A DNA stretch of 64,000 bases, from contig NC_077229.1 in NCBI RefSeq assembly GCF_027887165.1, positions 111,241,994 through 111,305,993 of the forward strand, in the 5' to 3' direction. The notes beneath the pieces were generated by a model, which was given only the letters and a program-made list of their open reading frames with translations, made no database searches and had not been told where the DNA came from. This DNA is from Monodelphis domestica. Lineage: Eukaryota; Chordata; Mammalia; Didelphimorphia; Didelphidae. This document shows positions 21,640 through 31,440 of the stretch, piece after piece. Each line of letters begins with the position of its first letter. The stretch's first letter is position 1. The position numbers were made by a program, and so were the translations under genes.

Positions 21640-21796
21640 AAAACCCTTCCTTCTGTCTTGGGATCAATACTAGGTATTGATTCCAAGGCAGAAGAGCAGG
21701 AAGGGCTAGGTAATGGGGGTTAAGTGACTTTCCCAGGGTCACATAGCTAGGAAGTGTCTGAAGTCCAATTTGAAGCACTGAGCCAGCTAGCTGTCC
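21640..21796 (-). mobile_element. SINE-S, array copy 2
   Basis: It has the same shortened head as copy 1 ('GTCCAATTTGAAGCACTGAG'). Again CATGTAAAGCACTTTT follows, 182 bp from the first occurrence. Shared internal structure suggests that copies 1 and 2 arose by tandem duplication. Confidence 0.85.
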
Positions 21797-21821
21797 CATG
21801 TAAAGCACTTTTTTTAAGCCC

Positions 21822-21995
21822 TTACCTTCTGTCTTAGAATCAACATTATATATTGATTCTCTGTCATATATTAATAGAACAATAAGGGCCAGTCAATTAG
21901 GATTAAGTGACTTACCCAGGGTCATACAGGATTTGAACTTTCTGTCTCTAGGTCTCTAAGCTTGGTACTCAATCTACTGAGCCACCTTGCTGCCC
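21822..21995 (-). mobile_element. SINE-S, array copy 3
   Basis: It does not share the shortened head; it keeps 'TCTGTCTCTAGGTCTCTAAG' and 'CTACTGAGCCACC'. CATGCAAAGCACTTTT follows, 199 bp after the second occurrence. Confidence 0.85.
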
Positions 21996-22110
21996 CATGC
22001 AAAGCACTTTTGGTGATGATAAGTTGATAATGGCTGTGGTCATGACAGTAATCATCCCTATTAACTCTCCCCAATCACCTCTTCTTTTTCTTAGATAAAA
22101 TACTGACTTT

Positions 22111-22348
22111 TTTGTGGCTGATTAGTTGTGTCCAGCTCTTGGTGATCCATTTGGGAGTTTTCTTGGCAAAGATATTGGAGGGGTTTGCCATTTTCTTCTC
22201 CAGCATATTTTACAGTTGGGGAAACTGAGGCAAAGAGAATTAAGTGATTTGGCCAGGGTCATACAGCTTAGTATCTGAGGTCAGATTTGAATTCAGGTGT
22301 TCCTAACTCCAGGGCTGACACTCTATGTACTGTGCCATCTGAAGGCCC
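22111..22348 (-). mobile_element. SINE-L, full length
   Basis: 'TTGTGTCCAGCTCTTGGTGA', 'TTTGGGAGTTTTCTTGGCAA' and 'GGCCAGGGTCATACAGCTTA', ending 'GTGCCATCTGAAGGCCCC'. Confidence 0.88.
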
Positions 22349-22359
22349 CAAAATGATAC

Positions 22360-22590
22360 TTAAGAGGCAGCTAATTGATATAATAGATAGAGCACCAGAT
22401 CTGAAGTCAGAAAGACCTGAATTTAAATCTAGCTTCAGATACTCAATAGCTGTAAGATCTTAAGCAAATGACTTGACCGTTGTCTGTTTCAGTTTCCTTG
22501 ACTGTAAAATGGGGATCATAATAGCACCAACTTCCCAGGATTGTTCTGAAGCACATAGTAAGCACTTAAAAAATGCTTGTTTCCTTCCTT
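22360..22590 (+). mobile_element. CORE-SINE with MIR-like tail
   Basis: A SINE-L-like head ('GAGGCAGCTAATTGATATAA') is joined to a MIR-like 3' end ('AAATGGGGATCATAATAGCA', then 'AAGCACATAGTAAGCACTTA'). It forms an inverted pair with the preceding SINE-L. Confidence 0.75.
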
Positions 22591-22719
22591 ATTTTATAAG
22601 GAAATTGTAACTACCTCAATCTATTGGGAAGACAGAATGGTACAGTAGAAGCCAAAGGGTACATAATCTGGTTCTGCTCTTTATTAACTTTGTGACCTTG
22701 GATAAGTCTCTTAACCAAA

Positions 22720-23180
22720 ATCTTCAAGTGGGAAAGCAGGTCATTTAGTTCCACTCAAGCACCCCAAAAAAGTATCCTCTCTGCCAATACCTAATAAGCC
22801 ATTACCCAGCCTTTACTTGAAGAACTCTATGGGGATTGGAAACCCACTGCTTCCTAAAGCAGCCCATTCCACTCTGGGAAGCTCTAATTATTAGGAAATT
22901 TCTCCTGGCCTCAGAATTAAATCTGCCTCTTTGCAATTTCCACCCAACATTCCTAGTTCTATCCTCCAGGCCCAAGAAGAACAAGTTTAATCCTTCTTCT
23001 AAGCAGCAACCCTTAAAATACTGGAAAATGACTACATCAGCCCTTCAGATACTGGAAAATGACTTTAACCCTTCAAAAACTTGAAGGCACCTATAATTCC
23101 TCCATCCAAGGCTTCTCTTTTCCAGACTAAGCATACCCACTTTCTGCAGCCTCTTCTTAAATGGAAGATCACACTAGTGA
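22720..23180 (-). mobile_element. CR1/L3-type LINE 3' region
   Basis: Complement phrases in CR1 order: 'GGAAACCCACTGCTTCC', 'CAGCCCATTCCACTCTGGG', 'TCCTAGTTCTATCCTCC' and 'CTTCTCTTTTCCAGACTAAG'. A short internal duplication (ATACTGGAAAATGACT, twice) lies at 23017-23062. Dead copy. A MIR-like piece precedes it at 22620-22720. Confidence 0.75.
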
Positions 23181-23229
23181 TCAATCCCAGAAATTAAAAT
23201 GATCCATTAAAATAACACCAGATGAAAAG

Positions 23230-23440
23230 CATAGTCCATTGGGAACCGAGTGTCAGTTCTGAAATCAGAGGACCTGGGTTCCAATCCCACCTCTCATGTT
23301 AACTGTGTGACCTTAGCCAAATCACAATTCTCTTTGTCTCCATTTCCTTACTTACAAAATAGAGGGTGGACTAGATGCCCCCCGAGTTCCCTTCTAGCTC
23401 TTTGTTCCTCTAGTCTTCCTTCTCTATGTCTTTGGATTCT
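23230..23440 (+). mobile_element. MIR with L3-like tail
   Basis: 'GGACCTGGGTTCCAATCCCA', 'TGTGTGACCTTAGCCAAATC' and 'GGACTAGATGCCCCCCGAG', ending 'CCTTCTAGCTCTTTGTTC'. Confidence 0.75.
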
Positions 23441-23985
23441 ATGGTCTAGGGCCACTCACAGCCAAACTATAAAGAAGAGTTCTCTGGAAAGTCAGCAGTA
23501 AATAGGGAATAGGTCCATAGTCTTCAAATACAGTGAGAGGGCAAAGAGGGAGAACCTAGATATACTTCCCTACATACAAGACACTAAAACTCAGGACCTC
23601 TTAGGAGAAAAGAGGAAGTGTCTCAAAGCCCACCCCAGATCAATGTGCCATTGTCCCCCCTTTCCGTGTCCTTGCTGGGGCTTTGGTCCCTGATATTAAC
23701 ATGAATTATTGAAATAGTGCAAGACAGATGGGAAAGGGGTTGTCTGGCCTGCAGCCCAGAAGTCTGTTTGCCTTCTGGGGGCAAACCACAATTTGGAAAT
23801 ATGACTGGATCAGAGTGCCGCTTCACTGACAACCCTGAATTCAATTCCCTTCAAAGGGGAGCTTATGGGCTACTGTGAGTGCTCTCTATTTATAGAAGAG
23901 AAACTGAGAGTATCTATTTATAGACTCTCGTGAGCCCTTTGCAATTTTTGTATTTTCTGCACAGCTCAGATAAATGCTATTTTTC
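23441..23985. other. Low-repeat spacer with MEF2-type sites
   Basis: No repeat is recognised between about 23600 and 23985. It contains two identical MEF2-type sequences (separate entry), an E-box CAGATG near 23728 and a TCF-like TTCAAAG near 23850. A candidate enhancer by motif content only. Confidence 0.4.
23886..23923. promoter_or_regulatory. Pair of perfect MEF2-type sites
   Basis: CTATTTATAG occurs at 23886-23895 and again at 23914-23923, 28 bp apart. Both match the MEF2 consensus CTA(A/T)4TAG exactly. MEF2 pairs with nearby E-boxes are common in muscle and neural enhancers. No binding evidence exists here. Confidence 0.45.
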
Positions 23986-24445
23986 TTCCTAATATGTATT
24001 TGTTACCTTGAATATTTGTGTAGAATCTGGGGGAAAGGGCAGACAAGTACCAGGACAGCCAACGGTGAACAATCTCATCTCCAATTTCCAAGGGGTAAAT
24101 TGTTTTTCTGTTATTTCTCAAATATTGGTGGTCTAAGGGATGACAGGATGAGAAACAAAGCCCTAATTACACTGAAGGAAGAGGGTAGCCCTTAGCAATG
24201 GTGGGCTGGAAAATACTGAACAACTAGCTCTTCAGAGGAAAAACAAAAATAAACATATTACACACTTTTGAGTTTAAGATGCATTGTTAACATCTCCATC
24301 ACTTTCTTAAGTCTAGATAATCAACAAAATGATAAATTAAGCTCTTTTGGATAGCTTGTCAATGTCCAAAATATGAAGGCTCACGTGAAAAATTTAACAA
24401 TCAGCTTTCAGGAGCTGGTTCCAGCTGACTCCAGGACATATTATT

Positions 24446-24561
24446 TTGTAAAAGTTAATATAACCGATAAGTGGCTAAAAGGAGTTGGTTTTCGAGGGAT
24501 ACCTGTTATTGGGAATATCATCAGTGGAGGCTGGAACCAGTGGCAGAGTCATCCCAATGCC
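24446..24561 (+). repeat. Inverted repeat, left arm
   Basis: Words in order: TTGTAAAAGTTAATATAACC, CCGATAAGTGG, GCTGGAACCAGTG and CATCCCAATG. The same order occurs on the minus strand of the right arm. Confidence 0.7.
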
Positions 24562-25170
24562 CTTTAAGGGTGCCAGAGAACCCTGGGAGAGGATGAAATG
24601 TAACACCTAGCCTTTAGTTTATAGTCACCAACTTAACCCCTTCCAACAAAATGTTCATTACACAAAAGACCATCACAAAAAGGGAATAGCAAGTAAACCC
24701 ATCTGTCCAAGCAAAAAGAAAATGGAAAAGTTATACAGCTTAAAAGGTATTGAGAAATGCATGAGCCTGGATGAATGTTTTGGCTGTGAGGGAGATGAAA
24801 CCTTAACACAACCAATGAGAAAGGCAGCAGTCTCACCCAGAAGAGGTTCACTCTCAGCAGTCTCTAGAATTTCAAACAAGACCAGGAGTGTGATGGGCCA
24901 TGGCTTCCTGTGCACATCCACCATTCCAAAGTCTGGCTCCACTCACTCTAGGGAACTCCTTTCTCCATGTGTCTCTCCTGACAAGTGTGTCTGAAAATAA
25001 CTAAAGTTACGTCCCTTATGGCAGGTATGGTCAGCATTTTCTGTTAGTGGGGAGTTAAAGCACATACCTATGCCAGTCTGTAATCCATATTTCCCCTCTT
25101 ATAAATGGGAGATAAATTGCACAAGAGTAATGGTGGTTACCCTGACTCCCACTGCCTGAAGCCCAGCTGT

Positions 25171-25306
25171 GGATTGGGATGACTCTCTGTCACTGGTTCC
25201 AGCCCCACCTTACGGTATTTGGTCCCCAATGTCCCTGAATAGCAAGAGATGTCCCCTAAACCCCAGTTCCATTTAACCACTTATCGGTCATATTAAGTTT
25301 TACAAG
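25171..25306 (-). repeat. Inverted repeat, right arm
   Basis: Read on the minus strand: TTGTAAAACTTAATATGACC, CCGATAAGTGG, GCTGGAACCAGTG and CATCCCAATC, as in the left arm with an extra ~20 bp in the middle. A 609-bp spacer separates the arms. Confidence 0.7.
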
Positions 25307-26129
25307 GTTTAAGTGAAGTCTTAATAACAAATATATAGCCATGCTTCCCAAAACATGGGGCATAATCTCCACCTCAGTTTCTGGAGAGGGAAGGGGGAGT
25401 GGAATCACAGCTTAGCTTGGTTCCTCTAAAGCACAGTCCTAAACTTGGTGTCCAAAAACCCACTTAGTTTTACATCCCAGACACCCTGGCTTCTCAGAAC
25501 TTCCCTGGTGGGTTGGTTGGCTTCACATATGGCCTGTAATTCTGCCTCTAAGGTCACTATTGCTTGGTTCTACCTCCAGAGGGGATTCTACCTCTTGTAT
25601 CTGAAACTGAAAAGGGCAAATGAAATAGAATAACCAGAAGCCCCAGGCCATTTCTTGGGGCCACAGGGCCTAAAAGGAAAGAGGAGAGCCCTCCCTTCTC
25701 CCCAGTTCAGTTCATGACATCCATGCTGAGGATGTACTTTCGCCCTCCCTGAACAGAAGAGGAAAGAGTTCATGAGCAGGAAAGACCATGAGACTGTCCC
25801 AGGTTGGCAGTTTTAAAGACAGTCTGTTCTGGCTATACAGCCAGTTGAAGGAGGTGACACCCATCCATGTGGTAGGTGAATGCAAGATGGCTTTTCCCAA
25901 AAGCAGAGTGCCTCCATGTTAGGTGATGCTGGCATACTCCAAAGCCCTGGTTATCTAAAAGACTTTCTTCCAGATTGGTTCTTGGTTTTTCTTTGGAATG
26001 GGAGAAGGTAGATTATGGGAAAGGCAAAGAATTCTGAGTGCTTTAATTATTGCTAGGGTCCTTCCTGGGCTTTAAAGGTTATTTAACTATCAATATGGGG
26101 GTTTATTTTTCAAGTCTAAGACTTCTTCC

Positions 26130-26340
26130 AAAAAGACACAGACTTGGGAGTCTAAGGGAACCTCAGAGCTCAGCTGTCCAACTTATTTATACCCAAGGAT
26201 GAAAGTCCCTCTATGACATCCCTGACTAATCTCCAGGCTCTGATAAACTCATTACCTTTCTAGGCAGCTCCTTCTACCTTTAGAAAGCTAGAAAGGCTTC
26301 ATTTCATGGAGCTGAAATCTCTCTGGGAAACTTCCAACCA
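26130..26340 (-). mobile_element. CR1/L3-type LINE, part 1
   Basis: 'AAGGGAACCTCAGAGCTCAG', 'ACATCCCTGACTAATC' and 'AACTCATTACCTTTCTAGGC' follow CR1 complement order. It resumes at 26766 after a SINE-L and an L2 piece. Confidence 0.6.
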
Positions 26341-26359
26341 ATCAGTCAATCATTTAACT

Positions 26360-26585
26360 AGCATTTTGTTGCTACTGTTTAATTATTTCAGTCATGTCCA
26401 ACCCATTGTGACCTCATTTGGGGTTTTTCTTCTCCAGCACATTTTTCAGATGAGGAATTGAGGCAAACAAGGTTAAGTGACTTGTCTGGGGTCATACAGC
26501 TAGTAAGTGTTTGAGGCCAGATCCGAATTCAGGTCTTCCTGACTCCAAGTCCGGAGTTCCATCCTCTGTGCCACCTAGCTGTACC
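26360..26585 (-). mobile_element. SINE-L
   Basis: 'TTTCAGTCATGTCCAACCCA', 'TTTGGGGTTTTTCTTCTCC' and 'GGGGTCATACAGCTAGTAA', ending 'GTGCCACCTAGCTGTACC'. The segment before 'CTTCTCCAGC' is shorter than usual. Confidence 0.88.
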
Positions 26586-26589
26586 AAGA

Positions 26590-26765
26590 AGCATTTATAA
26601 AGTGTCTACTATGTGCCAGTCATTATGCCAAGAACTTTAGATACGAAGAAAGACAAGGAGACAGTTCCTGCCCTTTAGGAGCTCACAGACTAATGAAGGA
26701 GACAACATATGAACAATTCTGGAAGAACCAGATAGACCCTGGATAAAAATGGAGGCAATCACAAG
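26590..26765 (-). mobile_element. L2 3' end
   Basis: 'AAAGTGTCTACTATGTGCCAG', 'GACAGTTCCTGCCCTTTAGG' and 'GAGACAACATATGAACAATT' are the complement of an L2 tail. Confidence 0.7.
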
Positions 26766-26870
26766 AGAGAAGGAACTGGCATCAAGTCATTGCTACCAGT
26801 TCTGCCCTCTGGGGCCAACCAGAAGCTGCCTATTACCTCCTTAACATGATGGACTTTCAAAAGTTTTACA
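26766..26870 (-). mobile_element. CR1/L3-type LINE, part 2
   Basis: 'CCAGTTCTGCCCTCTGGGGC' is the phrase that follows the part-1 region in CR1/L3 complement order. Confidence 0.55.
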
Positions 26871-27354
26871 TCCTAGGACAACATTTTTTTTTTTCACATC
26901 CGGGGGACAAAGCTCGTCTCATCCTTATGTCCATGATGCTTCTCCTTTCCTTTTCCCTGAACCAAGAGTGAGATTCATAATTCCCCAGACACTATTGTCC
27001 TGCACTACAAGCCTGTGAGTGGCCTTCACGAGTGCCCTCTGGAGCCAGAACAGCCTGCCCTCTCTGCCCACAGCCACAGGAAACACAAACTCCCCATTGT
27101 CTTCTAGTTTTTTCTGTCCCCCTACACTTGCCTTACCCTCCCAATGGCTTCTCTGTTTCCCTATCTAATCCCTGACCTACTTTCTCCTATTTCAGAAGAC
27201 ATAGAAAGCATTCTCATATGCACCCCCCCCCCCCTTTCCTTCCCAAACCAACACCATGAAACAACCACTCAGGGAGAGTAAATTCATTTTCAGACTTCTT
27301 CACTGGGAGAAGTCAGCACAGACCTGTATTTGTGAAATCGCCTGATAATAAGAT
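26871..27354. other. Low-repeat spacer, weak CTCF-like site
   Basis: No gene is recognised. On the minus strand 27031-27047 reads TGGCTCCAGAGGGCACT, a weaker CTCF-like match. A C-only run lies near 27225-27235. Confidence 0.4.
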
Positions 27355-27545
27355 GTCAGATCTAGAGCTGGAAGGGAGGACTTTGGGTGATGATCTCTAG
27401 TTCAACCCCTCATTTTATAGATGAGGAAAGTGAGGCAGGAAACTAAGTGATCTGGCAAAGATCACAGAGGTAGTGATTGCTTAGTTGTGTTTCAAACTCA
27501 GGTCCTGTGATTCCAAGTTCAACGTGGTTTCCATTGCACCTTCTT
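27355..27545. mobile_element. Old MIR/L3-type repeat
   Basis: 'AGAGCTGGAAGGGAGGACTT', 'AACCCCTCATTTTATAGATG' and 'GATCACAGAGGTAGTGA', as at 5828 and 33730. Confidence 0.55.
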
Positions 27546-27569
27546 CCTTGTGATACTGTCTTTGGCTAC

Positions 27570-28257
27570 TGTGAATTTTAGATTTACTGCACCCTGCTTA
27601 GTATTTAGAATTCTAGCAACCAAGGAATGTATACACCCCCACTTATGGATTAACTGTAGGGGAGAATGGCCAATGACCTACGTGTGATAGCAAGTGACAA
27701 AACCAGAAACAACTGACCCCCTGGGTTGTCCTAAGCCAAGCCTAAACTAATGTGAGACACAAGAAGTGATGTAAAGAACTACCTGTATATTTCACGTCAC
27801 TTCCTGTGATCACTCTCATTCGGTGTTTGGTGGTTTGCGGCTTGGTGGTGAGGTTACTGGGAGAAGTCTTGTAGCATGGTTTAGGTGAGGCATTTTCCCT
27901 GAGTGATGTTGGTGAGTAAACCAAGGCTGATTCCTCCTTTCCTTGACCTCCTGAAAGGCATTATCCTCCGAGGAGGCCCCTCATCTTGGAGGAGGCCTCC
28001 TGGCTGGAAGTCAAGCTAGATTTAATCTTCTGAGAAGGCCCCTTGGCTGAAGCCTCTGAACTTCCCTTGGCTTAGACTAGACTGGAGAAAATCTTAAACC
28101 CTTTTCCTCCTTCTCCTTCTTTTAAGTTTCTTCCTTCTATTGTAATTAAACCAACATAAAATTCCAAACTGACTTGGGATTATTGGGATTGAATTTAAAT
28201 CCCTGGCGATCACTAAAATAACATATTCAGTCAACAACCCTAATTTTACCCTTAACA
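27570..28257 (+). mobile_element. Solo LTR with 4-bp duplication
   Basis: A 688-bp block TGTGAATTTT..CCCTTAACA is flanked by perfect CTAC at 27566-27569 and 28258-28261. The 4-bp length fits a class I (gammaretrovirus-like) element. The U5-like part ('TCCCTGGCGATCACTAAAAT') resembles that of the LTR at 61788-62653. No viral internal region remains. A fossil. Confidence 0.85.
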
Positions 28258-28489
28258 CTACAAATCAAGAACAGCCATGAGCTCAGAAGAAACAAAACTG
28301 CTGGCAACCCAGAAGGTACTGGTGGCAAGTACAAGACTGGGTAAAACAGGATGTGGCACAAAAAATATCACTGAGGACAAGAATCGCCAGAAAAGGAGGC
28401 TGCCTGGTCAAGCAGCAAGAGGGCTTGATAAAAGGTGAATGGAGCAAATACTGAACTGGTTTCAGGAGGGGATGAGATTACGTGCCACT

Positions 28490-28640
28490 CTACAGAGGAA
28501 GAAGAGCTCTGGACTTAAAAGTTCAGGAAACCTAGATTCAAATCCCAGCTCTGATCCTCCCTAGCTACAGGACCTTGGGCAAGTCACTCCCTTGTTGTGT
28601 GCCTCCATTTATTCTGCTGTAAAAAAACAAAATAAGAGGA
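28490..28640 (+). mobile_element. MIR, interrupted
   Basis: 'GGAAACCTAGATTCAAATCC' and 'GACCTTGGGCAAGTCACTCC'. Its 3' tail ('TTGGATTAGATGGACTC', 'TTCAGTTCTAAC') reappears at 28901-28950 after a SINE-L insertion. Confidence 0.75.
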
Positions 28641-28647
28641 CATTGAT

Positions 28648-28900
28648 TTATTGTTCAACTGTTTCAGTGGTATCCAATTCCATATGACTCCATTTGGGGT
28701 TTTCTTGGCAAAAATATTGGAGTGGTTTGCCATTTCCTTCTTAGCTCATTTTTCAGATGAGGAACTGAGGCAAACAGGGTTAAGTGACTTGCCCATGGTC
28801 CCACAGTTAGTAAGTATCTAGAGCTGGATTTGAACTCAAGAAGATGAGATTTCCTGACTCCAGGTCCAGCGCTCTTATCTACTATACCACCCAGCTCCCC
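28648..28900 (-). mobile_element. SINE-L inserted in a MIR
   Basis: 'TTCAACTGTTTCAGTGGTATC', 'TTTGGGGTTTTCTTGGCAAA' and 'CATGGTCCCACAGTTAGTAA', ending 'ACCACCCAGCTCCCC'. Confidence 0.9.
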
Positions 28901-28950
28901 AAGGACCTTGGATTAGATGGACTCAAAAATTCTTTTCAGTTCTAACAGTT

Positions 28951-29520
28951 AATGAAACTGAGGATAGTAAGGACTCCTGGGGCAGGGGAAAAACCAAGTC
29001 CCTCCCTGGAGAAGCCCCCGAATGAAGCCTAGCCCTCCATGTTCTTCCCCAAAGGAATGGGAGAGGAGAATGAGATGCCTAATTAATTCTGCTCTTGTGA
29101 GTGGGGAGGGAGGTAGGAGAGGGCAGGCAATGCAGGCAGCAGTTGCAGGTGATGAGGCCAGCAAGGGAATGCCTCTGGGTCCCTCCACAGGTGTTTACCT
29201 GAGCCAATCCCTGATGCTTTGGCTCCTGGAGCCCAGGGAACAAGTAAGATTTCCAGCCTGTCAACTTTTCCTCCCCTGGGCAGATCACAGCTGGCGCCAA
29301 CCAGCCCAGACCAGAGGATATTGCAGAGAGAGAGTCAAGGGCCATTCTTGAATCATCTGTCCAGCTATCAGGCCATTAACCACAGAAATCCAACTGTCAA
29401 GCTATTAACCACAGTGATCCAGCAGCCCTTGGGGGCAAGGAGCTGTGAAAGAGGAAAGAGGGAAAACTCTAGGGGCAGGATGAATTGAAGACACCCATCC
29501 TCTAACCTCAAGGAACAATT
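28951..29520. other. Low-repeat, moderately GC-rich spacer
   Basis: No recognised repeat or gene. Several short frames overlap on both strands around 29020-29490 without domain support. A short internal duplication (ATTAACCACAG..AATCCA / ATTAACCACAG..GATCCA) lies near 29374-29422. Confidence 0.4.
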
Positions 29521-29532
29521 AAAAAAAAAAAA

Positions 29533-29720
29533 CACTTTAAGTTCTGTCTTAGAATCAATACTGCCTTTGGTTCCAAGGCAGAAGAGCAAAAGGGCTACAT
29601 AATGGGAGTTAAGTGACTTGCCCAGAGCTATGAAGCTAAGAAGTGTCTGAGACCAGATTTGAACCTAGGACATCCTGTCTTTAGGCCTGGCTCGCTTTCC
29701 ACCAAGCAACGTAGCTGCTC
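29533..29720 (-). mobile_element. SINE-S
   Basis: It starts after an A run: 'TTCTGTCTTAGAATCAATAC', 'TTGGTTCCAAGGCAGAAGAG', ending 'GCAACGTAGCTGCTCC'. Confidence 0.85.
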
Positions 29721-29884
29721 CGACACTTGAGGCTATTCTTGGGACTGGAAAATGAGCTTTGGAGAGAATGAAGAGGACAAGATTAATCTTCTGCTATCTG
29801 AAGAACTGTCACATGGAAGACAGAGCCAACTTTTTTGGGGGGATCCCAAAGTGCAGAACTAGGTCCAACTGGAAAGCCAGAATG

Positions 29885-30060
29885 GAGGGGTAGAAAGAAT
29901 AGTAGATCTAAAATCAGAAGACCTGAGTTCAAATCCCAGTTCTGCCTCGAACTTTCTGAGTGACCTTGAGGAAAATCCTCATTTTCTCCAAATATAAAAT
30001 GAGAGGGTTGAACTAAGTGGGCTCTCAAAACTATTTGTTCTATGATCTGGGTCAGGGAAG
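29885..30060 (+). mobile_element. MIR with L3-like tail
   Basis: 'AGAAGACCTGAGTTCAAATC', 'TGAGTGACCTTGAGGAAAAT' and 'GGTTGAACTAAGTGGGCTC', then 'TTGTTCTATGATC'. Confidence 0.75.
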
Positions 30061-30225
30061 GCAGATTCAGAAGCAATACAAGAAAGAACTTTCTAATTTT
30101 TGGAATGGCACTCCAATGGAATGAGTTACTTCATAAAGTCATAAATTCCCCATCACTAGAGACAGTCTAGACAATCCCACTCTCAAGAAATCTGAACAGG
30201 AGTTGCCTGATTAGGTAATCCAATT
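30061..30225 (+). mobile_element. CR1/L3-type LINE 3' region
   Basis: 'TGGAATGGCACTCCAATGGA', 'TCCCCATCACTAGAGACAGTC' and 'AGGAGTTGCCTGATTAGG' correspond to the sense 3' end of CR1/L3. Confidence 0.55.
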
Positions 30226-30984
30226 TAAAAATTGGATAAAATTAAATTTAAATTAGAAAAAAAGAATAGACAGTCTTTAAATATCCCTCCCAATTCAAAG
30301 AATAATTCCATGAGTTCATTAATTGAAATCAGTAGATGTGAGTTCAAATCCTCTCTCTCTACCACTTTTTTTAATAGCTATTTGACCCTGGGAAAGCCAC
30401 TCCCCTTCAGGTATTGTTGCTCAAACCTGCTAGAGATAAAATTTAGTATAATTTAGTAGGGCCTGACAAAACCTAATCCCACTGCTCTTCCAGTAATTAT
30501 TTCATGTGGTGAAAGCCTATGATGCAAGCCTTCTGGTGCTGACCTCATAATGATCAGGGATATAGGAAGAAGACAGGCTAACTGAAACCTATCTACAAGT
30601 TTTGAAAGTTTCCATTTTCACTTACTATTTATTCTTTCAACTTCATTCAGCCCTTGTAAGGGATACAAGGAGGTTTGTGGATTAGAGGAAGAATATTCAA
30701 AGAGATCCATTATGACCTTTGGTTAAATTGAATCTTTCTAGCACTTGAAACTAAGAGTCTCCAAATAGGAAAACCAGGACTTAAAAGTTTCTTGGCAACT
30801 AACTATTAAAGCAATTCTATATGGGAAAATTTCAATGCAAGCTGATAATTTACAGACAATTATGAAAACATGTGCAAAGTCTTTGGGTTTAAACATTGAT
30901 ATTAAATCATTAGAGGTGTCAAGCTTGCCTTCAGCAGGCAGGAAAACACCCAAGTTTGCCTGAACTTGATTAAAATATTGGAAA
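30226..30984. other. Spacer with a weak MIR piece
   Basis: A MIR-like segment lies at about 30300-30420 ('GTGAGTTCAAATCCTCTC', 'TTTGACCCTGGGAAAGCCA'). The rest (30480-30984) is unassigned. Confidence 0.4.
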
Positions 30985-31180
30985 GGGGCAACTATGTGGC
31001 TTAATGGATAGAAAGCCAGGCCTGGAGATGGGAGATCTAGAGTTCAAATCAGGATTTAGACACTTCCTACCAGATACTGGGTGACCTTAGCAAGTCACCT
31101 AACCCCCATTGCCTAGCCCTTGCCCCACTTCTGCCTTAGAACCAATGCACAGAAGATTGATTGTAAGACAGAAGGGCTTA
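30985..31180 (+). mobile_element. SINE-S
   Basis: 'GGGGCAACTATGTGGCTTAA', 'CCCCATTGCCTAGCCCTTG', ending 'TGTAAGACAGAAGGGCTTAA'. Confidence 0.85.
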
Positions 31181-31199
31181 AAAAAGAGAGAGATGCTAT

Positions 31200-31440
31200 A
31201 TACCTATAAGAACTTCAAGAAGGTTTTATCTGAAATCAAGAGACCTTGATTCAAATTCAAATTTCAAATGGAGACTTAGTAGCTGGCAACCCCTGGGCAA
31301 GTCATGCCTTCTCCAAGGCTCACATTCTCTCATGTGAATAATAAGGATACAGCACTAGCATTCACAGCCTCCCCAGGCTGTTGTAAGGCTGAGAGGACTA
31401 CAGGAATGGGCATTATGATTATCCTAACAAGGCCTTTGAC
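31200..31440 (+). mobile_element. MIR-like CORE-SINE
   Basis: 'CTTGATTCAAATTCAAATTT', 'CCCTGGGCAAGTCATGCC' and 'GGCTGTTGTAAGGCTGAGAG' follow MIR order in diverged form. Confidence 0.55.

Larger units (their letters stand above)
23986..26125. other. Unrecognised segment holding an inverted repeat
   Basis: No host gene is recognised over 2.1 kb. It contains the inverted repeat arms at 24446-24561 and 25171-25306. Composition and diverged repeat-like phrases suggest an old mobile element, possibly retrovirus-like, but no family could be named. Confidence 0.35.

Noticed and set aside
21445-22010. CRISPR-like array of repeats with spacers
   Set aside because: The repeated units are 160-200-bp SINEs in a mammalian genome, separated by a short duplicated target.
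24373-24567. Frame that looked like a viral or receptor segment
   Set aside because: No family motif could be named, and the open part largely coincides with the left arm of the inverted repeat.
27225-27235. C-only run as a possible assembly artefact
   Set aside because: Short homopolymers of this size are common in genomic DNA; no other sign of misassembly is present.
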